A stretch of DNA of 64,000 nt from the NCBI GenBank assembly GCA_963702195.1, contig OY969725.1, forward strand, positions 744,001-808,000. Reading direction: 5' to 3'. Positions 16,195-25,440 of the stretch are shown here, piece after piece. The notes beneath the pieces were generated by a model that saw only the letters and a program-made list of their open reading frames with translations, did not search any database and was not told where the DNA came from. Position numbers and translations under genes: made by a program. The number at the start of each line of letters is the position of its first letter. Position 1 is the stretch's first letter. This DNA comes from AC-56 sp963702195. GTDB taxonomy: Bacteria; Actinomycetota; Thermoleophilia; Solirubrobacterales; 70-9.

Positions 16195-17422
16195 AGGCGG
16201 AGTACGACGCGATCATTGTGGGTGCTCGCTGCGCGGGATCGGCGCTCGCCATCTCCCTCGCGAGTCGCGACTGGGACGTGCTGGTCGTCGATCGCGACGA
16301 GTTCCCCTCGACGACGATCTCCACCCACGGACTGTGGCCGAGCGGAGTCGCCCGCCTCAGCGAGCTGGGTGTTCTCGATCGCCTCCTCGCCGAGCACGAG
16401 GTCCCCTTCTACGACAGCGTCATCCGCGGGCTCGGGCACGAGTGCCGCGGCGAGTTCACGGCAGTGCGGGGATTCGACAAGGCGATCTGCCCGCGGCGGA
16501 TCGTCCTCGACCAGGCGGGGATCGAGACCGCCAGAGCGGCCGGGGCGGAGGTCGAGCCCGGCACCAAGGTGGTCGGCCTCCGTGGCGCCGGCACGGACGA
16601 GGACCCGGTCCGCGGCGTCGCCCTCGCCGACGGGCGCGAGGTCGCCGCCCGGTGGGTGCTCGGCGCCGACGGGCGCGGCTCGACGGTCGCCCGCTCGCTC
16701 GGCCTCGCCAAGGAGCGCCCGATGCAGGGCGAGATGTCGATGGCCTACGGCTACTGGCGCGGCATTCCCGACGACGGCTACGGCTGCTTCCACATGGAGG
16801 TGGGGAGGGTGCTGACCAGCGTGCCCGTCGAGGACCGCCTCCACATGCTGATCGCGGCGGGCCCGCCCGAGATGGTCCACGGCACGCAGGAGGAGCGCCG
16901 GAACGCCTACCTCGAGTTCGTCCGCGGCTTTCCGGCGACGGTCAGCGCCGAGGCGCTCGACCGCGCCGAGCTCGTCACCGACATCGCGATCGCGCCGGAG
17001 CCCCTGATGCGCGGCTTCTTCCGGGAGACGAACGGGCCGGGCTGGGCGCTGGTGGGCGACGCCTGCCACTTCAAGCATCCGGGTACGGCGCAGGGCATCG
17101 GCGACGCCTTCGAGCAGTCCGTCCACGTCGCCGAGGCGCTCTCGAGCCGGCGAAGGCGACCCTCGACGGATACGAGGCCTGGCGCGACGCCCGCTCCGCC
17201 GAGCACTACGAGTGGTCGTTTGCCTGGGGGCGGTTCCCGCGCGCCGACCAGGAGCCGATCTTCCGCGGCTGGGCGACCGACCCGGACGCCGGCCAGGACG
17301 TGCGCGACTGCTTCAGCCGCCTGGTCGAGCCCTCGACCGTGATGAGCAAAGAGCGGCTCGCCCACTGGTTCGGCACCGACGGTCGCCAGGAGCCCCCCAG
17401 CCGCGGCGCTGAGCTGCGATAG
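16191..17422 (+). pseudogene. FAD-dependent oxidoreductase (geranylgeranyl-reductase-like), frameshifted
   Basis: A flavoprotein monooxygenase/geranylgeranyl reductase-type enzyme of about 410 residues when merged. The N-terminal part has the Rossmann motif DAIIVGARCAGSALAISLA, the mid-protein VLGADGRGSTVARSLG and the FAD motif GPGWALVGDACHFKHPGTAQ. Near 17144 the frame moves by one base: after AEAL the sequence continues in another frame as EPAKATLDGYEAWRDA to the stop at 17422. Adding one G in TCGAGCC restores SEPAKAT, so this is a single-base deletion. GTG start at 16191 overlaps the symporter stop. Whether the break is biological or an assembly error cannot be told here. Confidence 0.8.
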
Positions 17423-17446
17423 GCGCTCAGGGGCCGTCGCACGGGA

Positions 17447-18022
17447 TCAGCAGCTCGCGAGCATGCGGTCGAGCACCGCTTCGATCCCGGGGCGATCGAG
17501 GCCGCGGTCGGCGAAGGTGAGCCGGGTGAAGATCACGCCGTCCAGGGCCGCCAGCAGCTCAACCGCGTGGGCCCGCGGCGTCGAGCATCCGGTCGCCTCG
17601 AGCAGGGCCTCGAGGAGCCCGACGAAGTGCAGGTGCGCCTCGAGCAGCCGCTCGGCAAATGCCGGACGCCGCGTCGACTCGAGGAACAGCTCGTAGCGGG
17701 CCAGCAGTATGTGGCGCCGATCGGGGTCGAGCCGGCGCTCGAGCGCGGCGAGGAGAAGGACGCGCGCCTGCTCGAGGCCGAGCGGTCCGTTGATGTCGCG
17801 GCGCGTGATCGCGCGCGGCGGTGTGTCGAGCTCCAGGTCGCGCTCGAGAATGGCCGCGAGCAGGGCGTCGCGACTGTTGAAGTGGTTCGAGGTCGATCCC
17901 TCCGGAAGGCCGGCGGCGCGATCGACGGCTCGATGGCTGAGGCCGCGGGTGCCACGCTCGGCGAGCACCCGCATCGCCGCATCGGCGATCAACTGCCGTC
18001 GCGCTGAAGCGTCCTGAGTCAT
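17447..18022 (-). CDS. TetR-family transcriptional regulator
   Basis: A 191-residue regulator. The N-terminal helix-turn-helix is clear: RRQLIADAAMRVLAERGTRG, then LSHRAVDRAAGLPEGSTSNH and FNSRDALL. The rest is the variable ligand-binding helical domain (TetR_C-like; RRPAFAERLLEAHLHFVGLL). The frame is open to 18238, but the ATG at 18022 precedes the conserved region by the usual distance. A short palindrome lies directly upstream, between this gene and the divergent secreted protein at 18066, so autoregulation is likely. Confidence 0.88.
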   Translation of the reverse strand: MTQDASARRQLIADAAMRVLAERGTRGLSHRAVDRAAGLPEGSTSNHFNSRDALLAAILERDLELDTPPRAITRRDINGPLGLEQARVLLLAALERRLDPDRRHILLARYELFLESTRRPAFAERLLEAHLHFVGLLEALLEATGCSTPRAHAVELLAALDGVIFTRLTFADRGLDRPGIEAVLDRMLASC

Positions 18023-18037
18023 CTCTCTTCCCAAGTC

Positions 18038-18051
18038 ACTACGTTTGTAGT
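18038..18051. promoter_or_regulatory. Short palindrome, candidate TetR operator
   Basis: ACTAC-GTTT-GTAGT, perfect 5-bp arms with a 4-base spacer, 16 bases upstream of the TetR ATG and 15 bases before the divergent GTG. The location fits an operator that overlaps both promoters. It is short, so chance occurrence is possible. Confidence 0.45.
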
Positions 18052-18065
18052 ACCATAGCGCGCGA

Positions 18066-19666
18066 GTGTCCAGGAACGGACAGACCACGTCGCCCACGGA
18101 TCGGGCCGCTCGCGCGGCATTGCCGGCCGCGCTCGCCGCGGTCGTGGCGGCCATCGCGCTCACCGTCGGAGTCGCTCCCGCCGCCGCCTCCGATACCTGC
18201 CCCAACAACGAGACCGTGCTGCCGGACACGGGCGGCAATCCCCCGTATCAGTGCGCCGAGATGCACAACTCCGACACGATCAAGCTCTCCTCCTGGGAGA
18301 CGGATAGCTGGACGAGCAGCCCGGGCGTCGGCTACTACAACAAGGCGAAGTGCTCCTACAAGAGCGACAGCGAGGTGACGATCACCACCGCGGACGCCGG
18401 ATCCGGGCTCGGCAGCTATACGGCAACCGCCACCAACTGGGACGTTGACAAGCACCACCACTACGCAGCCGGCGTGCTGTGGGCGACGGGCAACGTCGAC
18501 AACGAAGGCTACGACGACGGCTGCTACAAGACCGACGACTACAAGGACAACACCGGCGCGATCGAGAACAGCATTCTGGATCTCAGCATCGCTGTCGTTG
18601 AGCGGCGTCCCGTCGACGGCGACCGTCGGCAAGGCGGTCACCCTGACGGCCACGATCTCGCCGTCGGATGCGACCGGCGCCGTCCTGCTGCTGGACAACG
18701 ACAACCCCGCCGGTCAGGGGACGATCTCGAGCGGCAAGGCGACGATCTCGTGGACGCCGACCGCGACCGGCACGCAGTCGCTGCAGGCCGTCTACAACTT
18801 CGATTCGGCCTCGGGAACGGTCGGCGACAAGCACGTCTCCTGCCCCTCGCTCTCGAAGACCTGCGGCTTCAGCGCGGCGCAGTCATCCACCTACAACGTC
18901 ACCGTGAGCTCCGCATCGTCCCCGGCGACGCCGGCGACTGGGATCGCCCCCGGCGCGTCGCTGCGCGCGCCGGCGGGCGCGACCGCGGCGCGCGCCGCGG
19001 CGGCGTCTTCGCCGGCTGGGACTCGTCACTCGCAGCGAGACCCGCAAGTTGCCCGCTCACCTTGCCCTGAGCTGCCCGTCCGGGCAGATGCCGATGAGCG
19101 CCCAGGCCCTGATGCATGGCCATGGGCCGAGAGTGCTCGTGCGCTTCCAGGAGCGGGTCACCCCAGGTGGTCGACAGAGGAGCAAGGCCCTGCGCGGTCA
19201 TCGCGTCACCCTCCAGCTCTCGTGCCGTGACAAGAGCGCCAAGCTGTTCCGCGGCCGCCACCTCGTGCTCGGCACGCGGCGGGCGGACACGGTCAAGACC
19301 CGCCGCCGGTCGAGCGGGGTCCTCGGTGGCCCGGGCGCCGACCGGCTGACGGTGGCGGGGCGGGGGGGCTTCGCCTACGGGGGGCTGCAAGGGGACCGCA
19401 TCAGGGTCAAGGGCGGGAACGGCATCGCCATCGGCGGGCCGGGAAGCGACCGGCTGCGAGCCACCGCCCGTCGCCGCATGATGCTGATCGGCGGGCAGGG
19501 CGCCGACAAGCTCGTCGGCGGGCGAGGGCAGACGTACATCAACGCCTTCGACGGGACCGGTCGTGACCTGGTGATCTGCCGCGGCAGCGGCAACCGAGTG
19601 CTGGCCGACAGCGGCGATCGCGTCCGCGGGCGCTGCGGCCTCGTCCGCCGGATATCGCGCGGCTGA
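18066..19666 (+). pseudogene. Secreted Ig-like / glycine-rich repeat protein, two frameshifts
   Basis: An exported protein of about 530 residues when three frames are joined. Frame one (from GTG 18066) gives a signal peptide ending VAPAAAS and a Cys/Tyr-rich domain to about 18590. Frame two carries a bacterial Ig-like domain, PSTATVGKAVTLTATISPSD. Frame three, from about 19020 to 19666, has CPSGQMPMSAQALMHGHG and then repeats of the G-G-x-G-x-D type (GGPGADRLTVAGRG, GGPGSDRL, GGQGADKL), like calcium-binding RTX repeats. Both junctions are +1 shifts near 18590 and 19010-19025. The pieces could instead be two genes, but no good start precedes the third segment. Confidence 0.6.
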
Positions 19667-19722
19667 GCCAGGCGCCGCGGCCGACGGGGCGATCGCCACT
19701 CGCGGCCCCGGATCGGGCGCCC

Positions 19723-20160
19723 TCACGCCGACGCCTCGATGTAGCGAGCCTCGTCCACCACGAGGCGCCAGTGGCCGGAGGGCGGAGGCGCGGCGCGAAA
19801 GTGCTCGAAGTCGAAGGTCAGGACCGGGAGGTCGTGGCGCTCCGCGTAGGCCATGACGCTGGCGTCGACGAGCCCGAGGTCGAGGGCTGCGTAGCGCGAG
19901 TCGATCTCGGTCGCGCGACGCAGGAGGCCCGGGGAGAGGAAGGCCGTGGTGAGCTCGCCGGCGACCAGCGACGATAGGAACGCTCGCGCGGCGCCGACGC
20001 TCACCCGGGTGCGGAGGAGGTAATCCACTTCCGCCATCACGGTGTCGAGCACGACCAGCTCGCGGCCCAGTCCGGCGACCGCATCGGTTGCGAGCTCGTG
20101 CGCGTGGTCGCGGCGATTCGTCGCGGCGAGAAGCGGGGCGGTATCGGCGACCGTCCTCAC
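19723..20160 (-). CDS. PIN-domain ribonuclease toxin (VapC-like)
   Basis: A 145-residue PIN domain, a predicted Mg2+-dependent RNase. The acidic residues of the active site are present: Asp in VADTAPLL (about residue 6), Glu in MAEVDYLL (about 43), Asp in LGLVDASVMAYAER (about 98) and Asp in VLTFDFEHF (about 115). It overlaps the upstream antitoxin gene by four bases (ATGA), the usual antitoxin-toxin arrangement. VapC toxins cleave tRNA or rRNA when the antitoxin is lost; the target here is unknown. Confidence 0.88.
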   Translation of the reverse strand: MRTVADTAPLLAATNRRDHAHELATDAVAGLGRELVVLDTVMAEVDYLLRTRVSVGAARAFLSSLVAGELTTAFLSPGLLRRATEIDSRYAALDLGLVDASVMAYAERHDLPVLTFDFEHFRAAPPPSGHWRLVVDEARYIEASA

Positions 20161-20393
20161 GGCACGTCGACGGGATTCCTGAGGTATTCCTCGGCGCGGC
20201 GGCCGAGATCGCTCGGTCCCTCGCCGGAGCCGACGAAGCCGGGGATGCGCCGTCCTTCGACGGCTCTGGCGCCCGCCTCGAGCAGCCGGGTGACCGCGGC
20301 TGAGAAGGACTCGCCCTCGTCGGCGAGCGCGCGCACGCGCTTCTCGGTGCTCTCGGGGATGTAGATCGTGCGACGCGGCATCTCATGAGCCAT
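20157..20393 (-). CDS. VapB-like ribbon-helix-helix antitoxin
   Basis: A 78-residue protein. Residues 5-45 look like a ribbon-helix-helix domain (RRTIYIPESTEKRVRALADE, then SFSAAVTRLLEAGARA), which would bind its own promoter. The C-terminal tail (LGRRAEEYLRNPVDVP) would wrap the PIN toxin. A second in-frame ATG lies at 20381, and neither start has a clear ribosome site. The four-base overlap with the toxin supports the pairing. Confidence 0.8.
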   Translation of the reverse strand: MAHEMPRRTIYIPESTEKRVRALADEGESFSAAVTRLLEAGARAVEGRRIPGFVGSGEGPSDLGRRAEEYLRNPVDVP

Positions 20394-20598
20394 GGTCGGC
20401 GGAGTATGAACAAGGAAATCATACCTTCGCCGCTCAGCACGTCAAAGAGCTGCAAGAAGCTGAAGAGTGGTCGACGAGAGTCACGGCAGGGTCGAGGTCC
20501 TGCAGGAGGCGTTCCTCGCCGTCCTGCGGATCGACTAACGACTGACCGCCCTCGCCTGGTTTGGAATTCCGGTGCGCCCGTAGTACCGTTCAGCACGA

Positions 20599-21144
20599 GT
20601 GGAGGTTCGGGGGTCGAGAAGGGGAGTCGTGGCTGGGGCAGCAGCACTGTGCCTCGCGCTCGTCGCCGTGCTGGCGCTTGCCGTCGGCGCCGGCGGCAGC
20701 CAGGGCGTCAAGCCGCATACGGGTCCCTACCAGGGGGTGATCCTCAACACCCCGGTCGACATGTGCTCGGGCAACCAGACCGAGGGCTTCTTCGCGGTGA
20801 AGAAGAACAAGCAGGGCGTCCGCAAGGTGTTCCCCATCAACGACGCCGCCTACTGCGGCACCCGGGTGACGCTCGACAAGATCCGCTTTCCCTCGACGTT
20901 CGACTGCAACGCCTTCCCGCTCGAGATCCCGGCTGCGAAGCTGAAGATCGGCGACCGTCTTTCGACCCTGAACTGGCGCGGCACACTGCGGATTGGCCCC
21001 GGTCACCGAAAGCGCAAGGTCAGGGTCAAGGTGGAGTGGTTCGAGGCCCGTACGGCCTACGGCGCCACCTGGATCAAGAGCAAGAGCGGCCTCTGCGACA
21101 CCGGCAAGCGGACGTGGGAGATGAACAACCCGCCGATCGGCTGA
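20599..21144 (+). CDS. Secreted protein of unknown function
   Basis: A 181-residue protein with a twin-arginine-containing but otherwise ordinary signal sequence (RRGVVAGAAALCLALVAVL). The mature part has four cysteines and beta-strand-rich sequence (GPYQGVILNTPVDMCSGNQT; KRKVRVKVEWFEARTAYG), possibly one disulfide-stabilised beta domain. The start is the GTG at 20599 with no evident ribosome site; a later GTG at 20629 is an alternative. Family not recognised. Confidence 0.65.
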   Translation: MEVRGSRRGVVAGAAALCLALVAVLALAVGAGGSQGVKPHTGPYQGVILNTPVDMCSGNQTEGFFAVKKNKQGVRKVFPINDAAYCGTRVTLDKIRFPSTFDCNAFPLEIPAAKLKIGDRLSTLNWRGTLRIGPGHRKRKVRVKVEWFEARTAYGATWIKSKSGLCDTGKRTWEMNNPPIG

Positions 21145-21329
21145 CCGGTAGGACATCGCCAACTTCCAGGGCGACCTGATCGAGCTCCCGGACGTACGCG
21201 GGTAGGCTCGCACGTCGCGGCTGAGCAGCGGCCCGGAACCTACGCCCCGCGCGAGTGGAGGGCAAGATGTCGCAGCTTTGGTCGCGCACGTGACCACATC
21301 CGTTTGAGCTGGTCGGCGATGATCGCCGG

Positions 21330-21824
21330 GTGACGAGGAAGCGGGCTGCCCTTGGAAGCGCCGTCTTCCTCGTCGTCGTGCCAGGAGTGGTTGCCGGGCT
21401 TGGGCCGTGGCTGGTGACGGGCTGGTCGGCGAACGAGTGGTGGGCGCCGGTGCGCGTGCTCGGCGGGCTGCTGATCGCCGCCGGCCTGGCTGTCTTGTTC
21501 CCCGCCTTCGTCCGGTTCGTGGTCGAGGGCATCGGCACCCCGGCGCCGATCGCACCCACCGAGCACCTCGTCGTCGGCGGCGCGTATCGCCACGTCCGCA
21601 ACCCGATGTATCTGGCCGTCGCCGCCCTGATCTTCGGACAGGCGCTGCTCCTCGGGCAGACCGTTCTGCTGCTGTATGGGGCAGCCTTCTGCGTCGTCGT
21701 CGCCGTGTTCGTCCACGGCTACGAGGAGCCAGCCCTCACGCGGCAGTTCGGGACCGAGTACGACGACTATCGGCGAGCCGTCCCGGCCTGGCTGCCCCGG
21801 CGAACTCCGTGGGAGCCGCGGTAG
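21330..21824 (+). CDS. Isoprenylcysteine carboxyl methyltransferase (ICMT/PEMT) family membrane protein
   Basis: A 164-residue membrane protein with 4-5 hydrophobic helices. The C-terminal half has the family's cofactor-binding signature: GGAYRHVRNPMYLAVA (about residues 88-103) and YEEPALTRQFGTEYDDYRRA (about 137-156). Members methylate small molecules, lipids or prenyl groups at the membrane using S-adenosylmethionine; bacterial ones are mostly uncharacterised. GTG start at 21330; it ends three bases before the convergent gene. Confidence 0.85.
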   Translation: MTRKRAALGSAVFLVVVPGVVAGLGPWLVTGWSANEWWAPVRVLGGLLIAAGLAVLFPAFVRFVVEGIGTPAPIAPTEHLVVGGAYRHVRNPMYLAVAALIFGQALLLGQTVLLLYGAAFCVVVAVFVHGYEEPALTRQFGTEYDDYRRAVPAWLPRRTPWEPR

Positions 21825-21826
21825 AT

Positions 21827-22201
21827 CTACGGCGAGCGAGGGACCAGCCGGACGAGCGGGATGACCCGTCCCGTTCTCGCGGCCTCGTCGCGGAAGTCGG
21901 CGTACTGCCTCGGCCACCGGAGCAGCGCCGCGACGAGGATCACGCGATCGCCGTCGTGGAAGTAGAGGGTGGCGGTCCGGCGGGTCCGTCCCGTCCGCGC
22001 GCCGCGCGTCTCGAGCAGCGCCGCGCTAACTGGCACCGCGGTGCTGACGCGACCCCTGGTCATCCTCAGGATCCGGGGGTCGACCTTCCAGGCGAAGTGG
22101 ACAGCGAGCCAGGTGCCCGCCCTACTCGCGGAGAACCGGCACACCGCGTAATAGAGGCGACCCCGACGCTTGTAGGGATCCACGTGGCGCAGCTCGGGCA
22201 T
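21827..22201 (-). CDS. Deazaflavin (F420)-dependent nitroreductase-like protein, internally shortened
   Basis: A 124-residue protein of the Ddn/DUF385 family. The ATG at 22201 has GGAG six bases upstream; an earlier in-frame GTG at 22237 is less likely. The N-terminal two thirds fit the family (LLETRGARTGRTRRTATLYF, then DGDRVILVA) and the end fits it too (YADFRDEAARTGRVIPLVRL). Between them the usual stretch containing a Gly-Gly loop and a His-Pro-x-Trp-x-x-Asn-Leu motif, about 40-45 residues of the cofactor pocket, is missing without a frame change. It may therefore be inactive. Confidence 0.65.
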   Translation of the reverse strand: MPELRHVDPYKRRGRLYYAVCRFSASRAGTWLAVHFAWKVDPRILRMTRGRVSTAVPVSAALLETRGARTGRTRRTATLYFHDGDRVILVAALLRWPRQYADFRDEAARTGRVIPLVRLVPRSP

Positions 22202-22278
22202 GGCGATCTCCAATGATCCATCCTTCGCCGAGGACACGGGCGGCTGACCGGCCTGCTCCGAGCGCCGAAGGCGCCATC

Positions 22279-23464
22279 ATGCGCCGCGTGGCGCGGGGGA
22301 TGCGACGAATGCTCGTGGCCGCGACAGCGCTCGCTGGCCTGCTCGGGGCGGCGGTGATCGGTACGGGAGCGAGCGGCGCTTCGGCCGCCAAGCCGCGCCA
22401 CGGCGTCCACCTCCACACCCTGGCCCACTTCAACCAGCCGACCTTCGCCGCCGGCCCGCCCAACTCCAAACACCTCGTCTTCGTCACCGAGCGGCCGGGC
22501 GCAGATCAAGGTCCTCCACGGCGACCGCAAGGGCGGCACCTTCCTCGACATGCGCCGCTGGGTCAACTGCTGCGTGAACGATTCCGGCCTCTTCTCGATC
22601 GCGTTCCCGCCGGACTACGGGCGGACGCGGAAGTTCTACGTCTACTTCACGAACAACCAGCGAAAGATCGAGATCGACCAGTTCAAGCGCTCGCGAAAGC
22701 ACCCGGCGAAAGCAGTGCCCGCCACGCGGCGCAAGATCATCGAGATCAAGCAGACCGGCTCCGTCAACCACAACGGCGGCACCGTGGCGATCGCCCGCAA
22801 CGGCCTGCTGTACGCGGCGACGGGCGACGGCGGCAACTTCATCCACCCCGCCCGCCACGCGCCGCAGTCAAAGAACTCGCTCCTCGGCAAGCTGCTCCGG
22901 ATCGACCCCCGCCCCGGCAAGCACGGCCGCAACTACCGGGTCCCGAAGGGGAACCCGTACGTTGGCAAGCCCGGCCGCGACGCGATCTACGCCCGCGGCT
23001 TCCGCAACCCGTTCCGCTTCTCGATCGACCGCAACCGAATCCTGATCGGCGACGTGGGGGAGGATCGCCGCGAGGAGGTCGACGCAAAGCCCCTGCGCAA
23101 GGCCCGCGGCGCCAACTTCGGCTGGCCGATCTACGAGGGCACCCTGCGCTTCGGCCCCGGCCACATCCGCGACCCGACCAAGCCGGTCTTCCAGTACTCG
23201 CACAAGGGCGTTCGGTGCGCGATCACGGGCGGAGTCGTGATCCGCGACAAGCGCCTGCGGGGTCTACGTGGACGCTACGTCTACGGCGACTACTGCACCG
23301 GGCAGATCCGGACGTTCAGGTTGAGGCAGGGGCGAGCGCGGAAGGACCGGGCGCTGAACGTGCGCCGGGCGGACGGGCCGGTGGCGTTTGGGGTCGATGG
23401 ACGCCACCGTGTCTACGTGATCGAGCTGGACACCGGGCAACTCTCGCGGATCGATCCGCATTAG
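22279..23464 (+). pseudogene. PQQ-dependent sugar dehydrogenase (glucose/sorbosone type), one frameshift
   Basis: A secreted beta-propeller dehydrogenase of about 394 residues when merged. Signal peptide at residues 10-35, then the first propeller strand HLVFVTERPG. At 22501 there is one extra base; after it the sequence continues as QIKVLHGDRKGGTFLDMRRW and the rest of the GSDH family: VNHNGGTVAIARNGLLYAATGD in outline, ARGFRNPFRFSID, GDVGEDRREEVD and ANFGWPIYEG. These include the usual Ca2+/PQQ-site regions. Starts at 22279 or 22306 are both possible. Removing the G at 22501 gives an intact protein, so an assembly error is plausible. Confidence 0.8.
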
Positions 23465-23598
23465 TGCAATGCACCTGCGTAATCGCCTTTATGGCCGCTC
23501 GCTACGCCGTTCCTGCGATTCCTCTTCCCGTGGTTGATTAGTTGTCTCTGCCTGCTCTTTGACTGTCGAATAGCCTGGCGCGCGAGGAAGGAGGCGCG

Positions 23599-25440
23599 AT
23601 GGGGACGTTCACTAGCACCGGAGAGCAGAGGCGCGAGCTGGTCGACAAGGCGGTCGCTGCTTGGAAAGAGTCGTGTTTGCTCGCCGACGGCTCGCTTCTG
23701 TTCCCCGACGCGGAAGTGTGGACTCTTGAGGCCGTCGAAGAGATGTACCGCCGTTACAACGAGAAGCCGCTGCTCGGCGCCGGCACATTCGAGGAGAAGC
23801 TGCAGGAGCAACTCAAGGGAGCCGACACGTCTGTCATCCGGTTCGCCGCGGAGGCAATGCTCGTGTACTGGCTCTTCTCGGCCTGGCAGGTGCACCCCAA
23901 CACCAAGCGTGAACAGATCGTAAAGATTCTCAGCTGGGGCTCTGACGGGGAGGACGTCGGCGATCGCGTAAAGGACCGGGTGGCGTGGCGCGCCCTCGAC
24001 GGAGGCATCGGCAACCCCGGGGGCGGCTACCTTTTCAACCGCTGGCGCGAGCTCGACTTCATCGTCGACTGGGTACGCGACTGGAAGCGGCTGGACGACG
24101 AGAAGCGGCGAAGGCTCATCGACGATCCCGTGGGCTTCAGGAAGTGGCTCGATCAGCGAGCGACGGCCGAGGGTCGACAGTTCCGCCACATCCTGCTCAA
24201 CCTGCTCTGGCCGGAGGCATACGAGCGAATCGCGAGCGGACGCCACAAGCGAGAGATCGTCGCCGCCTTCAGTGACCTGATCGATTCCGAGCTCCAGGAC
24301 GACGACGATCGGCTCGCCGCGATTCGCACCCGGCTTCGCGACCTCGTCCCGAATGCGAAGCCGGACGGAGACCGGGACTGGATGCCCAGCGACGATGGGT
24401 CCGTTCCAGACGATGAGTTCGACTTCTACCGGCCGCCCGTCAATCGCGCGTGGCTGGCGGGAAAGGAGGACAGCCTCCCCGCCCTTCTCTTCAAGAAGGC
24501 GGTGGTGCTGTATGGCCCTCCCGGCACCGGCAAAACCTACGAGGCGAATCAGCTCGCGGCTGCCGTGATCCGTCGACGCGCACTTGAGGACTGGGGCGCC
24601 AGCGCTTACTTCGAGCGTCTGGAAGAGGTCGAGTCAGCCGCGAATGAGAACATCCATCGCATCCAGCTCCACCCCGCCTACTCCTACGAGGACTTCATCG
24701 GCGGGCTGAGAATGACCGCCAGCGGCGGTGTGGATTATCGGCCGGGCCTCCTTGCTCGCCTCTGCAGCGAGATCGAGAAGGAGAAGGGCGAGCTTCCGCA
24801 CGTGCTGATCCTCGACGAGATCAACCGGGCCGATCTCAGCCGCCTGTTCGGTGAGGCGTTCAGCGCGCTCGAGCTCGAGCAGCGGGGCGAACGGATCGAC
24901 CTAAGTGTCGAGGATCCGGAAACCAACAAGCCCCGCCAGCTCTCGATCCCGGAGAACCTCTACGTGGTCGGGACGATGAATCTGATCGACCAGAGCGTGG
25001 AGCAGATCGACTTCGCGATGCGTCGACGATTCCTGTGGCAGGAATCCCGGTTCGACCAGGGCACGCTGATGGCCGTGCTGGAGAAGCGCTGGAAAGCGAC
25101 GGAAAGGCAGCAGAGCTGGGAGAAGGTGCGGCCCGACATGGAGCTGCTGGCGAAAGCCGCCAGTCGACTGAACGAGCGCATCGCGAGCATCGACGAGCTG
25201 GGCGAGCAGTACGAAGTTGGGCACACCTACCTGTTCGACATCGTCACCCTGCTCGACGCCGCCACCACCCCGCGGGCCTCCACCTTCCTGTGGACTGGCA
25301 AGGGTGAGCCGAAGGATCCGGTTAGGCAGCTCTGGGATCTGGCTCTGAAGCCGCTGCTGTCCGAGTACCTAGCCGGCTTGGACGCGGAGCGAAAGAAGGA
25401 GCTGCTCGACGATCTCAGGGCCGCCTTCACGCACCCGTGA
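23599..25440 (+). CDS. mcrB: McrB-type AAA+ GTPase of a modification-dependent restriction system
   Basis: A 613-residue protein with AAGGAGG before the ATG at 23599. The N-terminal 290 residues are an unrecognised specificity domain, unlike the DUF3578 domain of E. coli McrB. The AAA+ motor follows: Walker A GPPGTGKTYEANQLA near 305, the McrB segment HPAYSYEDFIGGL near 358, Walker B LILDEINRADLSRLFGEAF near 403, and the McrB signature GTMNLIDQSVEQIDFAMRRR near 457, which resembles the GTP-binding MNxxD motif. It overlaps mcrC by four bases. McrBC complexes translocate on and cut DNA carrying modified cytosine; the target here depends on the unknown N-terminal domain. Confidence 0.92.
   Translation: MGTFTSTGEQRRELVDKAVAAWKESCLLADGSLLFPDAEVWTLEAVEEMYRRYNEKPLLGAGTFEEKLQEQLKGADTSVIRFAAEAMLVYWLFSAWQVHPNTKREQIVKILSWGSDGEDVGDRVKDRVAWRALDGGIGNPGGGYLFNRWRELDFIVDWVRDWKRLDDEKRRRLIDDPVGFRKWLDQRATAEGRQFRHILLNLLWPEAYERIASGRHKREIVAAFSDLIDSELQDDDDRLAAIRTRLRDLVPNAKPDGDRDWMPSDDGSVPDDEFDFYRPPVNRAWLAGKEDSLPALLFKKAVVLYGPPGTGKTYEANQLAAAVIRRRALEDWGASAYFERLEEVESAANENIHRIQLHPAYSYEDFIGGLRMTASGGVDYRPGLLARLCSEIEKEKGELPHVLILDEINRADLSRLFGEAFSALELEQRGERIDLSVEDPETNKPRQLSIPENLYVVGTMNLIDQSVEQIDFAMRRRFLWQESRFDQGTLMAVLEKRWKATERQQSWEKVRPDMELLAKAASRLNERIASIDELGEQYEVGHTYLFDIVTLLDAATTPRASTFLWTGKGEPKDPVRQLWDLALKPLLSEYLAGLDAERKKELLDDLRAAFTHP

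Noticed and set aside
20394..20598. Short protein-like fragment (FAAQHVKELQEAEEWS, then VEVLQEAFLAVLRID) upstream of the secreted protein
   Set aside because: Two short pieces in different frames without a start codon; too little to call a gene.
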